Assembly: GCA_965153455.1 (NCBI GenBank)
Contig: OZ234495.1
Location: 22,440,875 to 22,504,874, forward strand
Length of the DNA: 64,000 nt
Reading direction: 5' to 3'
Source of the DNA: Sphagnum compactum
Lineage: Eukaryota; Bryophyta; Sphagnopsida; Sphagnales
The position numbers were made by a program, and so were the translations under genes. Shown piece after piece: positions 37,923 through 50,404 of this stretch (the stretch's first letter is position 1; the number at the start of each line of letters is the position of its first letter). The notes beneath the pieces are model-generated. The model did no database searches. It was not told where the DNA came from and worked only from the letters and a program-made list of their open reading frames with translations.

Positions 37923-38344
37923 AACTAGATCTTGGTTTTGACAAAAATTATCAGGTTTGGGGTGAGAGTTTGGTGTTCCAAACTGAAGAACCCTGGTTAT
38001 GGGTTTATGAAATATTTTCAAAAATTGAAACTCATCCATTCCAAGATCAAGTCAAATTTTCATGGGGATGGAGTTGATCATTTTGGGCTCTATCCAACAT
38101 AGGGAACATCATAACATATTTGTATAGAAACCATTTTAATGCTACCATTGAAATGTATTTGGTTAATTTTGAATTTTTGATCTTTGATTTGTAGGTCACC
38201 ATGTGATACAAAAGTACATTTCAGTAATATTATGATTCAAATTCAAGAGAGAACTTGATCTTAACCACCAAGTTAGAAAAGTCCAAAATAAAATAAATAC
38301 ATGTTTTAAGTCTATGACCTGAGATTGTAAAACTGTATAACTTA

Positions 38345-38714
38345 GAGCATCTCCACCAGTGCTCAGTATGTCATTCTGGATAATAAAATTAAATGTTTAA
38401 GTTTACCTGTTTTTTTGGCGACCCCACCAATAAAACTGTAACTGGAATTGCATATATGTGGGGACTACTAATAGCTAACCACCTGGACCAATCATTATGA
38501 TCTACCAATCAGAAATACTGAGCTGCAGTTAGGTCCAATTTATTACACTCTTTTTTGGAGGTGCACAAATGTGTTGCGCCTCTTACCAGCCACGGCAAGG
38601 TGCACAAATTTGGTGCAGAAAAACCAATTTCCTGAACTAAACCGACACATTTTGATTTTTTCGCATTAAATTGTACTGTCTGGAGTCACATACTGAGCAC
38701 CGTTGGAGATGCTC
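38345..38714. mobile_element. PIF/Harbinger-like MITE, 370 bp
   Basis: 'GAGCATCTCCACCAGTGCTC' at the left is mirrored at the right by 'GAGCACCGTTGGAGATGCTC', giving terminal inverted repeats of about 30 bp. TTA flanks both ends. The interior holds 'ccacctggaccaatcatta' and 'ctaccaatcagaaatactg', the reverse complement of sequence inside the MITE at 34,076, so the two belong to one family with opposite internal orientation. Non-coding. Confidence 0.8.
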
Positions 38715-41700
38715 TTAAACATAGTGCCTTCAAACCTAAAAACTCTAAATACTATCTAAACCTAAGACCCTAGCCTTTATTTAACCTTAAGACCTTGACC
38801 TTGAAAAACCCCTTATGACCTCTCAGGTCCAGTTCTCCGCTAGGTCCAAATCCCTGCTTGAAGCTTTAGAAATGAAGTACTTCTTCAGATGTGGGTTCAC
38901 ACCATTTAAGTGTCTATGTTCTGAGGACTAAATGTGTAAAATAGATGAGGTCCATAAAATGGTTTTTGGGCAAATTTTCATTATTTTTTGCAAAATTTGA
39001 AACTAATTTATTGTGATGTGTAGTGTCATGACATACAATGTCATAAGGGTGTAAATCCATAGTAAATTTTACTGAACAAAAAGACTAAAATCATTAAAGG
39101 TAGAAACTAATCAACTAAAAAGAGATGCACACACATATATATACAATGCATAAGAGGAGGCTGAGATGAAATTCTCATGTATTAAATTATAAAGAAGGAA
39201 AAAAAATGCAGTGTACATAAACAGTGGCTATGTAATAGCCGTTGTGAGCATGTAGAAATTCAATTTGACTATGGTGAAAACTTTCCTTAACAAAGGAATT
39301 TTTTAAAAATTAATAAGAGAAAAAAAAACTTGATTTTTTATATAAGTGTCAACAAAGTTGAAACCCTAAACAAACTATAATCCTAAAACATCTAATAATG
39401 TACATTAATTTAAAAACATACATTAACCTTAAAAAATATGATTGACATGCTCGTAACTAGTCATCATGTATGAGACTATGCATACAAGCATGACAAATTG
39501 GGAAAACTTATTTTTCAATGTAATTATTGTTTCTCAACAAAAATTCACCACTTTTAAGATTTTTAAAAAAGGAAGAGAGTCCATGCCATGATATTTATAC
39601 TAACTTTACTTAGTTTTAATTATAATTACAATTCAAATGACCTGATTTATTTTTATTTTTAAAATCCATATGACTTGACATAAGATTGCAAATGAAAATT
39701 TCTACCAAAATTGAAAATGAGTGAAATGAGATACAATACAAAGGAGATCTTTGAAATAAGTGGAATATCAAATCATTTGACAAGTTTCTTATTTCTAAAG
39801 CTTCAAGCAGGTGGGATTTTATTTTTTTCAATTTTGTGAGGTAGGTGGTGTAGTGATCGTATACAGAAAGACTGACTTAGCCAAATTTGCCTACATGTGA
39901 GAGAGGAAACTTAAAAAAAATTTAGTATTCCTCCCTTAGTTTGGTGACTTACTGGGACCCATAGTGTAAAAATTGACAAATCCAGACAAAGGTGATGTAA
40001 ACCCAATGACCAAAGTGAATGTGTAATGGTCCAATAAATCCACTGGATTCCGAGTGAACCTCATCGAAGATTGTGAGTGTTACTCATACCGTTAAGGTGT
40101 TGTACACCCAAGTGACGACCAAAGTGAATGTATATGGTCCAATAAATCCACTTTATTCAACTAATGAACCTCATCCAAGATATACGAGTGCTGCTACCCA
40201 TACCGTTAAGGTGTTGTAAACCCAAGTGACCAAAGTAAATGTGTATGGTACAATGAAACAAACAAAAAATGAGTTTGTAGTATTGTCTTTAATTAGTACC
40301 TTATTGGTCATCACATTCCTGATGACTCCATTTGCTCCTCTATTGGACTTGAGAATTCTTTGGCATGTGGGGGGGGGGGGAAACCCATTACCCCCATACC
40401 CAACCTTACCCACCCCAACACCCACTAAGCAACTAAAGAAACAAAAAAGGAGGGAAAAAAAACACAAAACACACACACAAAAGAATCGAAGATTTTATCC
40501 AAAACGTCATCCCAACGTGTCAACGATAAAAAAGAACACACACGACACCCACCACACGCGCTGAGCTAATTGAATTATTAACTACGGTAACGGTTTTAGT
40601 TAACCACGTGTCGGTGCCTGTGGGCCCTCCTCTGGCCGCCGGCTTCACCCGGTAAGCGTGCAATATCTCACCGTCAGTTCCGGTCGGTCTGTTCCCATTT
40701 CATACCGGCTGTACCCGGTGATGTGTGCGTTCCCGTTTTTGGGGTGGGGGGGGGGGGGGGAGGTGTTTTTTGGGGGTTGGGTAAGTAGGTGTCTTTTTCT
40801 CTTTTTTCGGGCCTTTTGTAGATGGGGTGGACACATTGTTTTGGGGGTGGATTGGATTTGGGGGGGGGGGGCTGGGTAGGTCTTATTACAGACACAATAT
40901 TTTGTGAAGTCCTTTTCCAAAATTCAGAAGTAAATTATTTTTGAGTTATTATTATTTCAATCTTCCACAAATTTTTATTTTAATGGTGTGAAGGAAAAAA
41001 AAACTCCCTCCTTTTTGCCTACCTTGGTTTTTTTTAAATGCAAGCCCTTTTTTTTGTTTTTCTCTTTGACAAAATTTATGTGTGAGTTTGGTCAGTGTTT
41101 GCTTTTCAAAAGAATGAAAATGAGGGGGGGACGGGGGGGGGGGAACCAAAAAAAACTAATGGGTAGAAAGCATCATCAAAAAGTTGGAAATTTAATTGAG
41201 TAGGTAGGTGTGTGTGACAGTAACTGAAAACTGACCAAACACTAAAAAACCTTGTACGAAAAGAAAAGAAGAGATATGGCAGAGGGGCAAAAGTGGGGGT
41301 GATCAAGTGTCTGAACAACTCAAGTGTGGAAAAAAGATCAATGGAGTCCACAAAGACCATATGACACTTGGTAGCAAAAGAATTAGATAGGGACCAAAAC
41401 AACTCCTACCCTAAATTCAATTAGAAAATGATAACAGACCTAAGTACTTGGCCCCATGAATCCAACTTTATGGGGAAAAAAAAAAAAACCAAAAAACTAG
41501 GTTTTGCTATGATGAAGTACAACCAAAAAAGGGGCTCTTGCTAAGAGAAGTGGGGGGAAGGGGGGGGGGGCGAGGGCATGTGTGATTTTTTCTTAAATAA
41601 TTTTTTTGCAAATGTGGTCACAATAATAGGTACACAAATTTTTTTGACGGCAGAGAGAGGTGTGGGGGGGGGGGGTGGGTAGAGTAGGGTAGGGAGAGAT

Positions 41701-42265
41701 TTCAGGGGTGCTTTACATGTATGACCCGACCCGTGCTCTTTCTTCCACTTTCCTTTGCCCTTTCTTTCTCCTTTTCGTCTCCTTCTTCTTCTTCCTCTTC
41801 TTCTTCTTCTTTTCGCGTTGTTCGTGTCCTGAGCGGCGAGAGAATACATGCACAGCATAGCGCGCGCGCGGTGGCCGATCCGATCACTGAGCTTTTTTTT
41901 TGTGCGTTTTCGAGAGCATGGTTTGATGTCGTGGGAAGCGCAATTTGATCTTGTTCTGTGGTGAATTCTTTCGTGAATATTGAGTTGTCGTCGTTTTGTG
42001 AGTGGAGTTTTGTTTGTGCAAACTTTTGTTCCTTTGTGTCGTCGTCGTCGTCGTGCTACTGTTGCTGCTGGTCGCAATACATATTTGTTCCCTTTGCTGT
42101 AAGGGCGTGACTTCTGTCTCCGGGTAGCCTATTGACGCCGTGGTCTAGAGAGAGCTTCTGTTACGGGCCGTATGTCGAAGCTCCGACTATAATGGAGCGA
42201 TAGAAGCTTGCAGACACACAGACAGACGGATACCTGCACAGAGGCCTTTGAGAAGAGAACAAGGA
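38715..42265. other. Intergenic and promoter region of the carrier gene
   Basis: No gene is seen. The left half is AT-rich. From 40,369 to 41,680 there are six runs of ten or more G on the plus strand (around 40,369, 40,746, 40,859, 41,130, 41,560 and 41,665). A CACGTGTCGG motif is at about 40,605. The carrier leader probably begins after 41,700, with (TTC)n at about 41,785-41,815, a CGCGCGCG run near 41,865 and (GTC)n near 42,040. Confidence 0.5.
39992..40258. repeat. 105-114-bp tandem repeat, 2.4 copies
   Basis: Units start at 39,992, 40,097 and 40,211 with 'gtgttgtaaacccaagtgac' variants and share 'tggtccaataaatccact', 'gaacctcatc.aagat' and 'cataccgttaag'. Non-coding. Confidence 0.8.
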
Positions 42266-42376
42266 ATGGCAGGGCATGAACAAATGCAAGTGTATCCAGT
42301 GAGTAGCAGTAGTGAAGAACCAGGAATCTTGTCGTGCAGAGTGGGAAGAGCGCCTGTGCGATTGCTAGTTGTTTGA
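42266..42376 (+). other. Upstream open reading frame (36 codons) in the carrier leader
   Basis: An ATG-started frame beginning MAGHEQMQVYP and ending ...RLLVV lies 120 bp ahead of the carrier start codon. Two shorter ATG frames (6 and 3 codons) precede it at about 42,172-42,202. If transcription starts upstream of them, they would reduce ribosome access to the main start codon. There is no evidence of conservation. Confidence 0.35.
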
Positions 42377-42496
42377 AGAAAGGAATTGCTCCCGGAAGGT
42401 TTTGGTGTGTCATCAGAGACAGGCGGTGTGGCGCACAACGGAGGTAGCGGCGAGTTCAGGGAAGGAGAAGCAGTAGCAGAAGCGAAGACGAAGAAG

Positions 42497-43546
42497 ATGA
42501 GTCTGCGGCAGCAACACCAGCATCATCATGCTGCTGCTTCAGAGCTTCGTCTACCAGCAGACATCGACTGGCACATGCTAGACAAGTCCAAGTTCTTTCT
42601 ACTGGGAGCAGCACTATTCTCTGGCGTCTCCGCGACGTTGTATCCTGTCGTGGTGCTCAAGACGCGGCAACAGGTGATGGTGGCGGCATCGCCACCCCAG
42701 TCTTGCACAAGACTGGGCCTAAACATCCTCCGTCGCGAGGGAGTGCGAGGGCTGTATAAAGGTTTCACCACTTCTCTCACGGGCACAATCCCTGCCAGAG
42801 CTTTGTACATGAGTACGCTAGAGGTCACCAAATCCAGCGTCGCTTCCTTGGCTACCAAAGCTGGAGGCATGTCGGAGCCTGCAGCAGCCGCAGTTGCCAA
42901 TGCCGCTGCGGGTCTCACAGCCTCCATCGCTGCTCAATTGGTTTGGACACCCATCGATGTGGTGTCGCAACGCCTGATGGTGCAAGGAGGAGGAGTGTCT
43001 TCTTGTTCTACTACCAGATACGCTGGCGGCCTCGACGCCTTCAAGACCATCGTGAGAACGGAAGGACTCCAAGGTCTCTACCGAGGGTTTGGTATGTCCA
43101 TCCTTACCTACGCACCCTCCAATGCGCTCTGGTGGGCTTCCTACTGCGTCGCGCAGCGTTCCATGTGGATGAACTTGGGATACAGAGGAGGAGCCAGCAG
43201 CAGTAGTGACAACAACATCCTCCCTCCTGCACCTCCAAGCTCTGCAGTTGTGGTGGGCGTGCAAGGACTGAGTGCAGCTGTTGCAGGAGGAGTGTCTGCA
43301 TTGGTCACAACCCCTTTCGATACCATCAAAACACGCTTGCAAGTGCTGGGATACGAAGAAGGTGGTGGTGGTGTTGGCCGACCTCCTTCCATAACACAAA
43401 CGGTGCAGAGCCTCGTCCAGGAAGGCGGATGGAAAGCTTGCTACAGAGGATTGGGTCCTCGCTGGGCTAGCATGTCCATGTCTGCCACCATCATGATTAC
43501 CACTTATGAGTTTCTCAAGCGCCTCTCTGCAAAATCACAAGAGTGA
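42497..43546 (+). CDS. Mitochondrial carrier family protein, SLC25A44-like, intronless
   Basis: Encodes a 349-aa inner-membrane carrier, a usual length for the family. The three tandem repeats carry Px[D/E]xx[K/R] signatures at P50 (YPVVVLKTRQQ, acidic residue replaced by V), P152 (TPIDVVSQRL) and P273 (TPFDTIKTRLQ). Downstream halves contain the GxxGLYKGF, GLQGLYRGF and GWKACYRGL motifs, and six transmembrane helices are implied. The missing acidic residue in repeat 1 and the DWHMLDKSKFFLLGA start of the first helix fit the plant SLC25A44-like group (At5g15640 type). Mammalian SLC25A44 moves branched-chain amino acids; the plant substrate is not established. The frame continues upstream, but the first ATG in it is at 42,497. 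The N-terminus has a Q/H-rich stretch (residues 5-11). A serine/proline-rich insert (about 233-249) separates repeats 2 and 3. Confidence 0.92.
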   Translation: MSLRQQHQHHHAAASELRLPADIDWHMLDKSKFFLLGAALFSGVSATLYPVVVLKTRQQVMVAASPPQSCTRLGLNILRREGVRGLYKGFTTSLTGTIPARALYMSTLEVTKSSVASLATKAGGMSEPAAAAVANAAAGLTASIAAQLVWTPIDVVSQRLMVQGGGVSSCSTTRYAGGLDAFKTIVRTEGLQGLYRGFGMSILTYAPSNALWWASYCVAQRSMWMNLGYRGGASSSSDNNILPPAPPSSAVVVGVQGLSAAVAGGVSALVTTPFDTIKTRLQVLGYEEGGGGVGRPPSITQTVQSLVQEGGWKACYRGLGPRWASMSMSATIMITTYEFLKRLSAKSQE

Positions 43547-43840
43547 AGCAGAAGCAGAAGCTTGGTGGGGATGGCAATGTCACTTGCTCTCAGTATTGAA
43601 GTATATGTATGAAAAGTTTGCTGGATTTGGAACCTTTCTTTCTGGAGAAAGCTTCCTTTGAATCCAGGATCAATGGATGATGGCAACAACAACAACAACA
43701 GCAGCAGCATTGCAGCAGCAGGAGGAGAATGGGACACTTCCCAAGTGAACAATGTTGTTGATGAAATGCTCAATGGTTTTGGTGGCATTCCCGATTCTTG
43801 TCTCTTTTGTGTATTTGGTGTCGGATCTTGTAGTAATGCG

Positions 43841-44029
43841 AGCTCCACATCTTGTAGTGCAAGTTCCCACATCTTGCAATGCAAGCTCCACATTGTGTAG
43901 TGCGAGTTCCCACATCTTGCAATGCAAGCTCCACATCTTGTAGTGCAAGGTCCACGAGATCCACATCTTGCAATGCAAGCTCTACATCTTGTAAATGCAA
44001 GATCCATATCTTGGAATGCGAGATGTGCG
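43841..44029. repeat. 21/22-bp minisatellite, about 9 units, downstream of the carrier
   Basis: Units of the form 'ag(c/t)tcccacatcttg.a.tgca' are repeated head to tail, with two alternating variants ('agctccacatcttgtagtgc' and 'agttcccacatcttgcaatgc') and one shortened unit. It starts about 300 bp after the carrier stop codon and could be in its 3' UTR. It causes long open frames on both strands that are not genes. Confidence 0.85.
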
Positions 44030-47000
44030 AGTTTTCAATTCAGCAACTGACTTTGATGATGATGATGTTCATGGGTGGGGCTTGAACAAGAAGAAGATAA
44101 AGAGGTGACCAAGATTTTCTCGGAAGGGGTTTTGCTTCCCATTTGGGAATCACACAGCAGATGAAATAAAACTGCAAATTGTTTTCTTGTTTCTGGATGC
44201 AAAAGAAGAAGATCATGATAATATAGTGCGCTGTGCATATGATTATGTGGGAGGGGAGAATAGGAGGAGAATATTACCCATGCAAAGAGAGACAAGATGT
44301 GACCGGGTGAGTCATTCTGGAACATTTTGTGCGTTTTTTGTTTGTGGTACAATTGTTAGCAGTTGTGTATAAGATGTATTCTAAAGACTCGTCATGCAAA
44401 AGAGATGAGAAATGCAACAAGAGTGTGAGAAAGAGATACACAGAGACAGAGAAATGATGGAAACATTTTGCAGTTTGTTTTCCCTGTGATTCCCTATTGG
44501 AGAAATCTGTAAGTAAATCTGAGAAAATTGGAGTTCTTGGAAGAACACGTAGATTTGCATTGTAGAAATTGTAAGTAGATTAGAGAAATTTGAGCTCTTG
44601 GAAGAAGAACCCCCATTTGGGGACAGGAGGTGGTGTTTCTTCTCTTCTTTTTTTTGCAGTGCATCAGAGCCAGAAATTCCAAGTGCTGGGGGTGGGACTG
44701 TCTGCTTCTGTTGCTGTACATATTTTTGTAATGATGGAAACAAAAGCTGTAGCATTCTTTTATGTCTGAGCATTTTGGGTCTCTCTTTTGGGGTCTCTGG
44801 ATTACATAGCATTGCTGATTTTAGGAGAGCAGGTTTTAATTGAACTTGGTGTGTTGCAAGCTTGCCAAGTATCATCTGAGATCTGCAAAGTGTTTTTTGT
44901 GAAATCTCCAAAGTAATTTGTTGTGAGATTTTCTGAGTTTTGTGTCACTATTTTTGAACATTTTAATCTCATGGAAACTCATTTTATAACACAGTTCAAT
45001 ACCCACATTGAATCTGTGATTCCGGGTTGTGAGATTTTCACTGTGTACAGTTGGGTGTCTTTGTAATGGTGGGGAGGGAGATGTCCAGTAACTCCATTAC
45101 TGGTAATTCCAATGTTCTATGTTTGAAGTTTTGAACTATTTTTTGGAGAAGTATTTCCTCAGTATTATGGAAGACACAATTGATTCTATTGCTTCTGCAA
45201 ATCCAGAAGTTCATCACCAAATTGCAGGTGCCCAATTTCTATCCACAGCCTATGAGCTTGCATCAAAGAACCTGGGAATCGCAAATTAGTTCTACACTCA
45301 GTCTCACAGATGCCCAACCATAATGGATTGTCATTCTTTCCTTGTTATACGGACCGAATCTGGGGTGTTCTTTTCAATACCATCTTGTACATAATGTATG
45401 GAAAGGACAAACATGTTTGGCTATGTTGTTTTTTAGTTGAAACATGCAGGTTGTTGAGTTCTGAAGTATTGGGAGTATAATAAATATATTAGTTGAGAAA
45501 GAAATCTGATCATCCAATGTGTTTTCATTCAAGAGATTTTACAAGTTTAGAAAGTGGAGCTTCGGACAAGAGTGTATGCAGTATATATATGTTTGTGTGT
45601 GTGAGTGTACATTCCCATCTGCTTTTACCATCCTTTTGGTCAATGGGTTTGTTCACAACAGTGCGTGCTTGTATCCATTTGTGTGTGTATAGTGCAAGAA
45701 TGGTAAGAGTATTGTGAGGCTAACTAGGATCTTGTACTGTTATGATTGCAAGACTTGCAAACGAGTCTCTTTGTTAAATCTTGCTTCTCTTTTTGTTGGA
45801 TCTGCCCTAGGGTAGAACAGCCCATGAGCAATCACATAAGCACTCAGGGCAGGCTGGATACAAGGGGAGAGCTTTGATGTTTCTGGTGTCCAAACAAAAC
45901 GTGAACCCCCCTTCTATTGGCTGGACCCAAGGGTAGGGCTCCGTTGTTTCTGGTGTTCAAACATAACTTGAGCCCCTCCTATTGGTGCATTTGGCGCATT
46001 AAAAATCGTCAAAAATGGATTAGAATTGAGAAAGTTACGGCCCTTCAAAAGTAGAGGGGGTCAAGAACTCAAAAAAACAATTCACCAAACAATACACAGC
46101 CTCCGGGTAGGATAACTTAAGACATTTCCCTAATACCAGACCAACACTTGAGTAGACTGTAGACCAGTGTTGTGATGCCAACTCTTCCCCCCCCCCCCTT
46201 CTTCCCCAAATGTAGAATTTTCTAGATCTGAAAAAGAGTGGCAGAAGCTCATTCAATGGGATTCCCTTGTTGTGATGGCAACTCTGTTGAATGAAATGCT
46301 TCTGCCCATTGCAACAGAAGCAGTGAAGCAGAAAAAAAAAAAAAAAAAACATGATTTTCTTCAGTTTCTTTTGTCAGTCAGACTGGACTGATTGACTGAC
46401 TTGACTAGCTTGTTGCACAAATTTTCCCACCCTTGGCTTAAGTCATCAAGTGTGATTCATTTAATATGGCCATATCTGTCTGCAAGGAATCATACATCCA
46501 GCAGCAGATGTCTGCATAGGAATGGTATTGCAAATTTATGGTGAGTGTACCAGGACTTAAAATTGAAGCCTTCTTATCCTTCAAAGCAAAGGCTTATCCT
46601 TCTACTTCATGACAAAAATCTAGCAATCCTACATATCCTAAAGGGCAATTATAAAGGGTCTAATCCTTCTATTTCATAACAAAAAAATTGGCAATCCTAC
46701 TAACCTAAAAGGCCAATTATCTAATGAATCGTTGAAAAACTGGAAAAAAGATTTTGAAGTCTGTGAAATTAGTCATGAGATGGCCTTGCTAGAGCAAATG
46801 CTAGATTGTAACAAATTGCACATATTTTTTTCTTTTTTGACATCATGCTCTTATGTGCAACTTGAGTAGCAAGTGTGTCATGCCTTATGGATGCATGTAA
46901 CTTTTCATTTGCACATGTGCATTAGTAAAACACAGAAAATATGTGCCATCAATTTCCATTTCAGCCATAGTGCACTTCCTCAAACTTCAATGTTTGGTTA

Positions 47001-50000
47001 AATAATCAGCCTTAAGCGCTAATACTTTATCTCTCACTTCAATTTTGGATCAAATATCAAACCATTTGCATCTTGCCATCCTCTCCACAAACATGTTCAA
47101 ACTAGCAAAACCTTACAACCAAATTTTTTGGAAACCCTATTCACTTCCCACTTAAACTTCCTTCATTTATTCTTCTTTGGTTCATTAAATGTGATTTTCT
47201 ATAGGATTTCCAAAAGTGACTTTGGGTATATACAACATTACAAGTTACAACATCAAAATGGAATAGGAAGAATGTCATTAAAACCAATCAAACGTAAGAT
47301 TTGTCAAAATCTTTGCATCTAACATATGTTGTTTCAACTTGTTCCATTGCAATTTTAATGTTCACTTAGAAAAGTTGTAAATTTGAACTACAAATAATAC
47401 AAATGGTGTGTATAAAATCTCACATACATGAGATGTATAGATAAAATCTATTATACTAGATTTTGTACATTTTAATCCCTTCAGTTTCAACTACTTTTTG
47501 AGAGCATGAAAAGTTTTGAAATAAAATGCCACACCAATTGAATTATCAAAACATGCATAATTTGAATGCAAACATGATTACATATTCATAAGTGTGGTGT
47601 AGCTAAGCTTGCATGAAGAAATTGACCTTGTCAAAGCTATTTGCTTAATAAACAACAATAAGGGAGATTCCTTCATAAAAACTTTCAGCAATTGAAATAG
47701 AAAAGTTTCAACTCATTTGCTCAAACCTTTGTGGTTCATTGAAACATGCATCATCCAATGCCTCCAAGTTCTTCGTTACGTTAAAAGATGATTGTTCTTT
47801 TTTTTAAATTGATTTTCTTCATGAAGAAGGTAAATGAAACCTTCAAAAAAATTCAAGTATTTAAAATAAGTTCAAGAAGAAACAAATAAAAAATTAGTTG
47901 TTTCAAAATACACATAACAGGTGATTTTACTTGAGCATCATTATTAACAACATGAAATTGTTCGCACTTAACATAATTGCACACACCCCATCAAATTGGG
48001 GCAGTTGAAGACATGAACCATTCATTAATCAAGAGAGCCAAATAATTCAATTCAACATCATGTTATTAGAGAGAGAAAAAAAAAGATGGATTGCTTAATG
48101 TTGAATATATTCTAACATCTAAAAAAAAATCAATTTTTTTCTTTAAAATTTTTTTTTGACAACATTAAAAAAAAACCATTTTGAGGTTCAAATGGTTAAG
48201 ACATTAGCCACAAAAAAATCATTAAGTGCAACAAAAAAAAACCTAATCTATATAGTAAGAAAAAAAAACTCCTTATATATATATATATATATATAAGTAG
48301 TATTATTACATTGAAAACATAAAAATATGATAGGAGTAAGGAGGGTGTTGGATAACAAATGTTCCTATTTTTATTTTAAAAGTCTATTTATTATCCCACA
48401 CCTACTTTGAATTTAGAAAAAGTTATCTTAATATGTTTTCAAAGCCATCTAGAAGTGGTTAGTTTTATAATAATTAGATTTTAAATAATTCATTGCATGG
48501 TGTGACCCACCATGACACATTTACATATTATAGATAAGGTAAACTTAGATGTAATGTGGACTAGGTGACTAACAAGAGGGGACATTTCATTAAACATAAT
48601 TGACTATAATGAGAATCAAAATGTCCTTTTTTCATCCATGAAGAAAACAACAATGACATTTTCATCCAAGAAATGAAGGGTTGTGGAATCGTTGGATCAA
48701 CAAGGTGGGCACCTCATGTTAATTAATAGGTCATTAATGAAATGAGGTTGAAGGTTATGGATTGCTACATAACATGGTTTTTATGTTGGTTTATTTGATT
48801 GAAATTTCAATCATAACGAGTTATGGACAAAAATGTCGTTGATCAAAATGGATTAGTCATTTTAAACAAAAAAAAAATGATTGGGATGATTAAATACGAT
48901 TGTTCAAAATGATTGAAGTGATTGAAACAATTAATTAACGTGACAATATTAATTTATAAATTTATAAATAAATAAATACATACATTTATTTATATATTTT
49001 TGAATTGAACTATAGACAAGTTCAAAATGAAGTTGCACTTGACTTGTGATTCTAACGCCCAAAACTATTATTAATCCTATTATTTGGGTTGATTGATGAA
49101 AATTCATCAAACCTTAACATCATGTTCACAACATGTCCAAAATGAAATTTGAGCCTTCAACCCATCCACCACAACTCAAGGCATTTGCCATTTGTCCACC
49201 ACCTCACATGGTGACAAAAATTATTATTGAAAAATATCTAAACACACAATTTTTAAATTTTGCAAATTATAAGCTTTTAACATAATTAAATAATTTCATA
49301 ATGAAATTGATTGTACATCTTTAATATCAATATTTAATTCATAATTTAGTTTCATATTTACATTGAAATTTATAATGCATTTATTTTTCAAAAATGTAAA
49401 ATGTATTATATTAATTTTAGATTTACTTAATTCAAATTTTCAATTAAATAAATTCTACTTAATTTTTCCCCTAAAATGTTAGTACATTACATTAATTTTT
49501 ATATTTTGAGTTGGGAAAAAAACCACGAAAAAATAATTTTATTAGATTTTTTTTTAGACGCCTCACAATTAAATGAATTTCATTTGTGAAAATATATAAT
49601 TGAAATTCGTGTTTTAATTTTTAAAAATTAGTTAAATTTTTGCTATTTTAATTTCCAATTTAAAAACATTTACATTTGTTCAAATCTCATGCATACATTA
49701 GGTATTTTCTATTTTTTTGTGATAATTAAAAACATAAAATTTCGATTTGATTTTCCATTGTTTGTCGTGTCATTTTTTAACATTTCAATTATTGTCCCTT
49801 ATTTTTATATGAAGAATTACAAACAACAAATGAAACTCATGATGTACTTTCATTTGTTTTAGTAATTAAATTCAATAAATAAATAATATGTTTTAAAATT
49901 ATAATATTACCACAACATGAAAAATAACAATATAATCACAATTAATCCATCATATTTAAAATGATAGATTTTAATCATAATTAGTCAAGTTAGACACGTT

Positions 50001-50149
50001 CATGTGAATGACACATATGCCATTATTAATATTTGTTTTGATTAAGTTTGCCATTATTAGTTTTTTTTTAAAGTCAAAACAAACATAGTTTTGATTTTAT
50101 TTAAATTGGACATAATGGGAAAGGGCAAGACCATTCCATCACATGAGGT
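44030..50149. other. Large gene-free AT-rich interval
   Basis: No gene, RNA gene or transposon ends were recognised. Minor structure: a duplicated segment of about 68 bp at 44,496-44,610 ('ttggaagaa' blocks); a duplicated phrase around 45,865-45,985 ('gtttctggtgt.caaac'); an A-run at about 46,330; a (TA)n microsatellite near 48,275-48,295; very AT-rich sequence from 48,100 to 50,100. The first few hundred bases may be carrier 3' UTR and the last part PDX1 promoter. Confidence 0.55.
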
Positions 50150-50363
50150 TTGGGGTTGGAGTTTCACTGGGGTTTTACCCGGCGCCATAATGGGCAGGGG
50201 CTTGACCATTCCGTCGTGCATAATCTGCCACCTCAGACCTTAATGCACACTGGACACATCTCTTTTGCTGTCCCTGCCCGGCGCTTTTCCGGTTCTCTAT
50301 ACCTGCAGAAAACCTACCCGGAGGGGTTCATAAAGACGACCCGACCCTATACCCCGCTCGCGC

Positions 50364-50404
50364 GAGAGAGAGAGAGAGGGAGAGAGAGAGAGAGCGCGAG
50401 AGAA
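50364..50404. repeat. GA-rich microsatellite in the PDX1 leader
   Basis: An interrupted (GA)n run, bordered by CGCG on both sides, lies about 360 bp upstream of the PDX1 start codon in a GC-richer block that is probably the 5' leader. This parallels the GA runs ahead of other genes in the window. Confidence 0.75.

Larger units (their letters stand above)
34566..38344. other. Intergenic region between two MITEs
   Basis: No gene is supported. Contents: a duplicated MITE right end to about 34,620, a telomere-like 'ttagggtttaggg' near 34,858, an inverted-repeat pair (35,332 and 37,867), a short GC island with ACGT motifs (36,430-36,680), and otherwise AT-rich sequence with homopolymer A/T runs. 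Confidence 0.5.

Noticed and set aside
41541-42077. 178-codon minus-strand open frame rich in arginine/lysine
   Set aside because: It is the antisense reading of the TTC/GTC microsatellites and poly-G runs in the carrier leader.
43504-44007. 167-codon minus-strand open frame
   Set aside because: It is produced by the 21/22-bp tandem repeat downstream of the carrier, whose period keeps frames open.
43841-44029. CRISPR-like regularly spaced repeats
   Set aside because: Units are contiguous without unique spacers and the context is a plant nuclear genome; it is a minisatellite.
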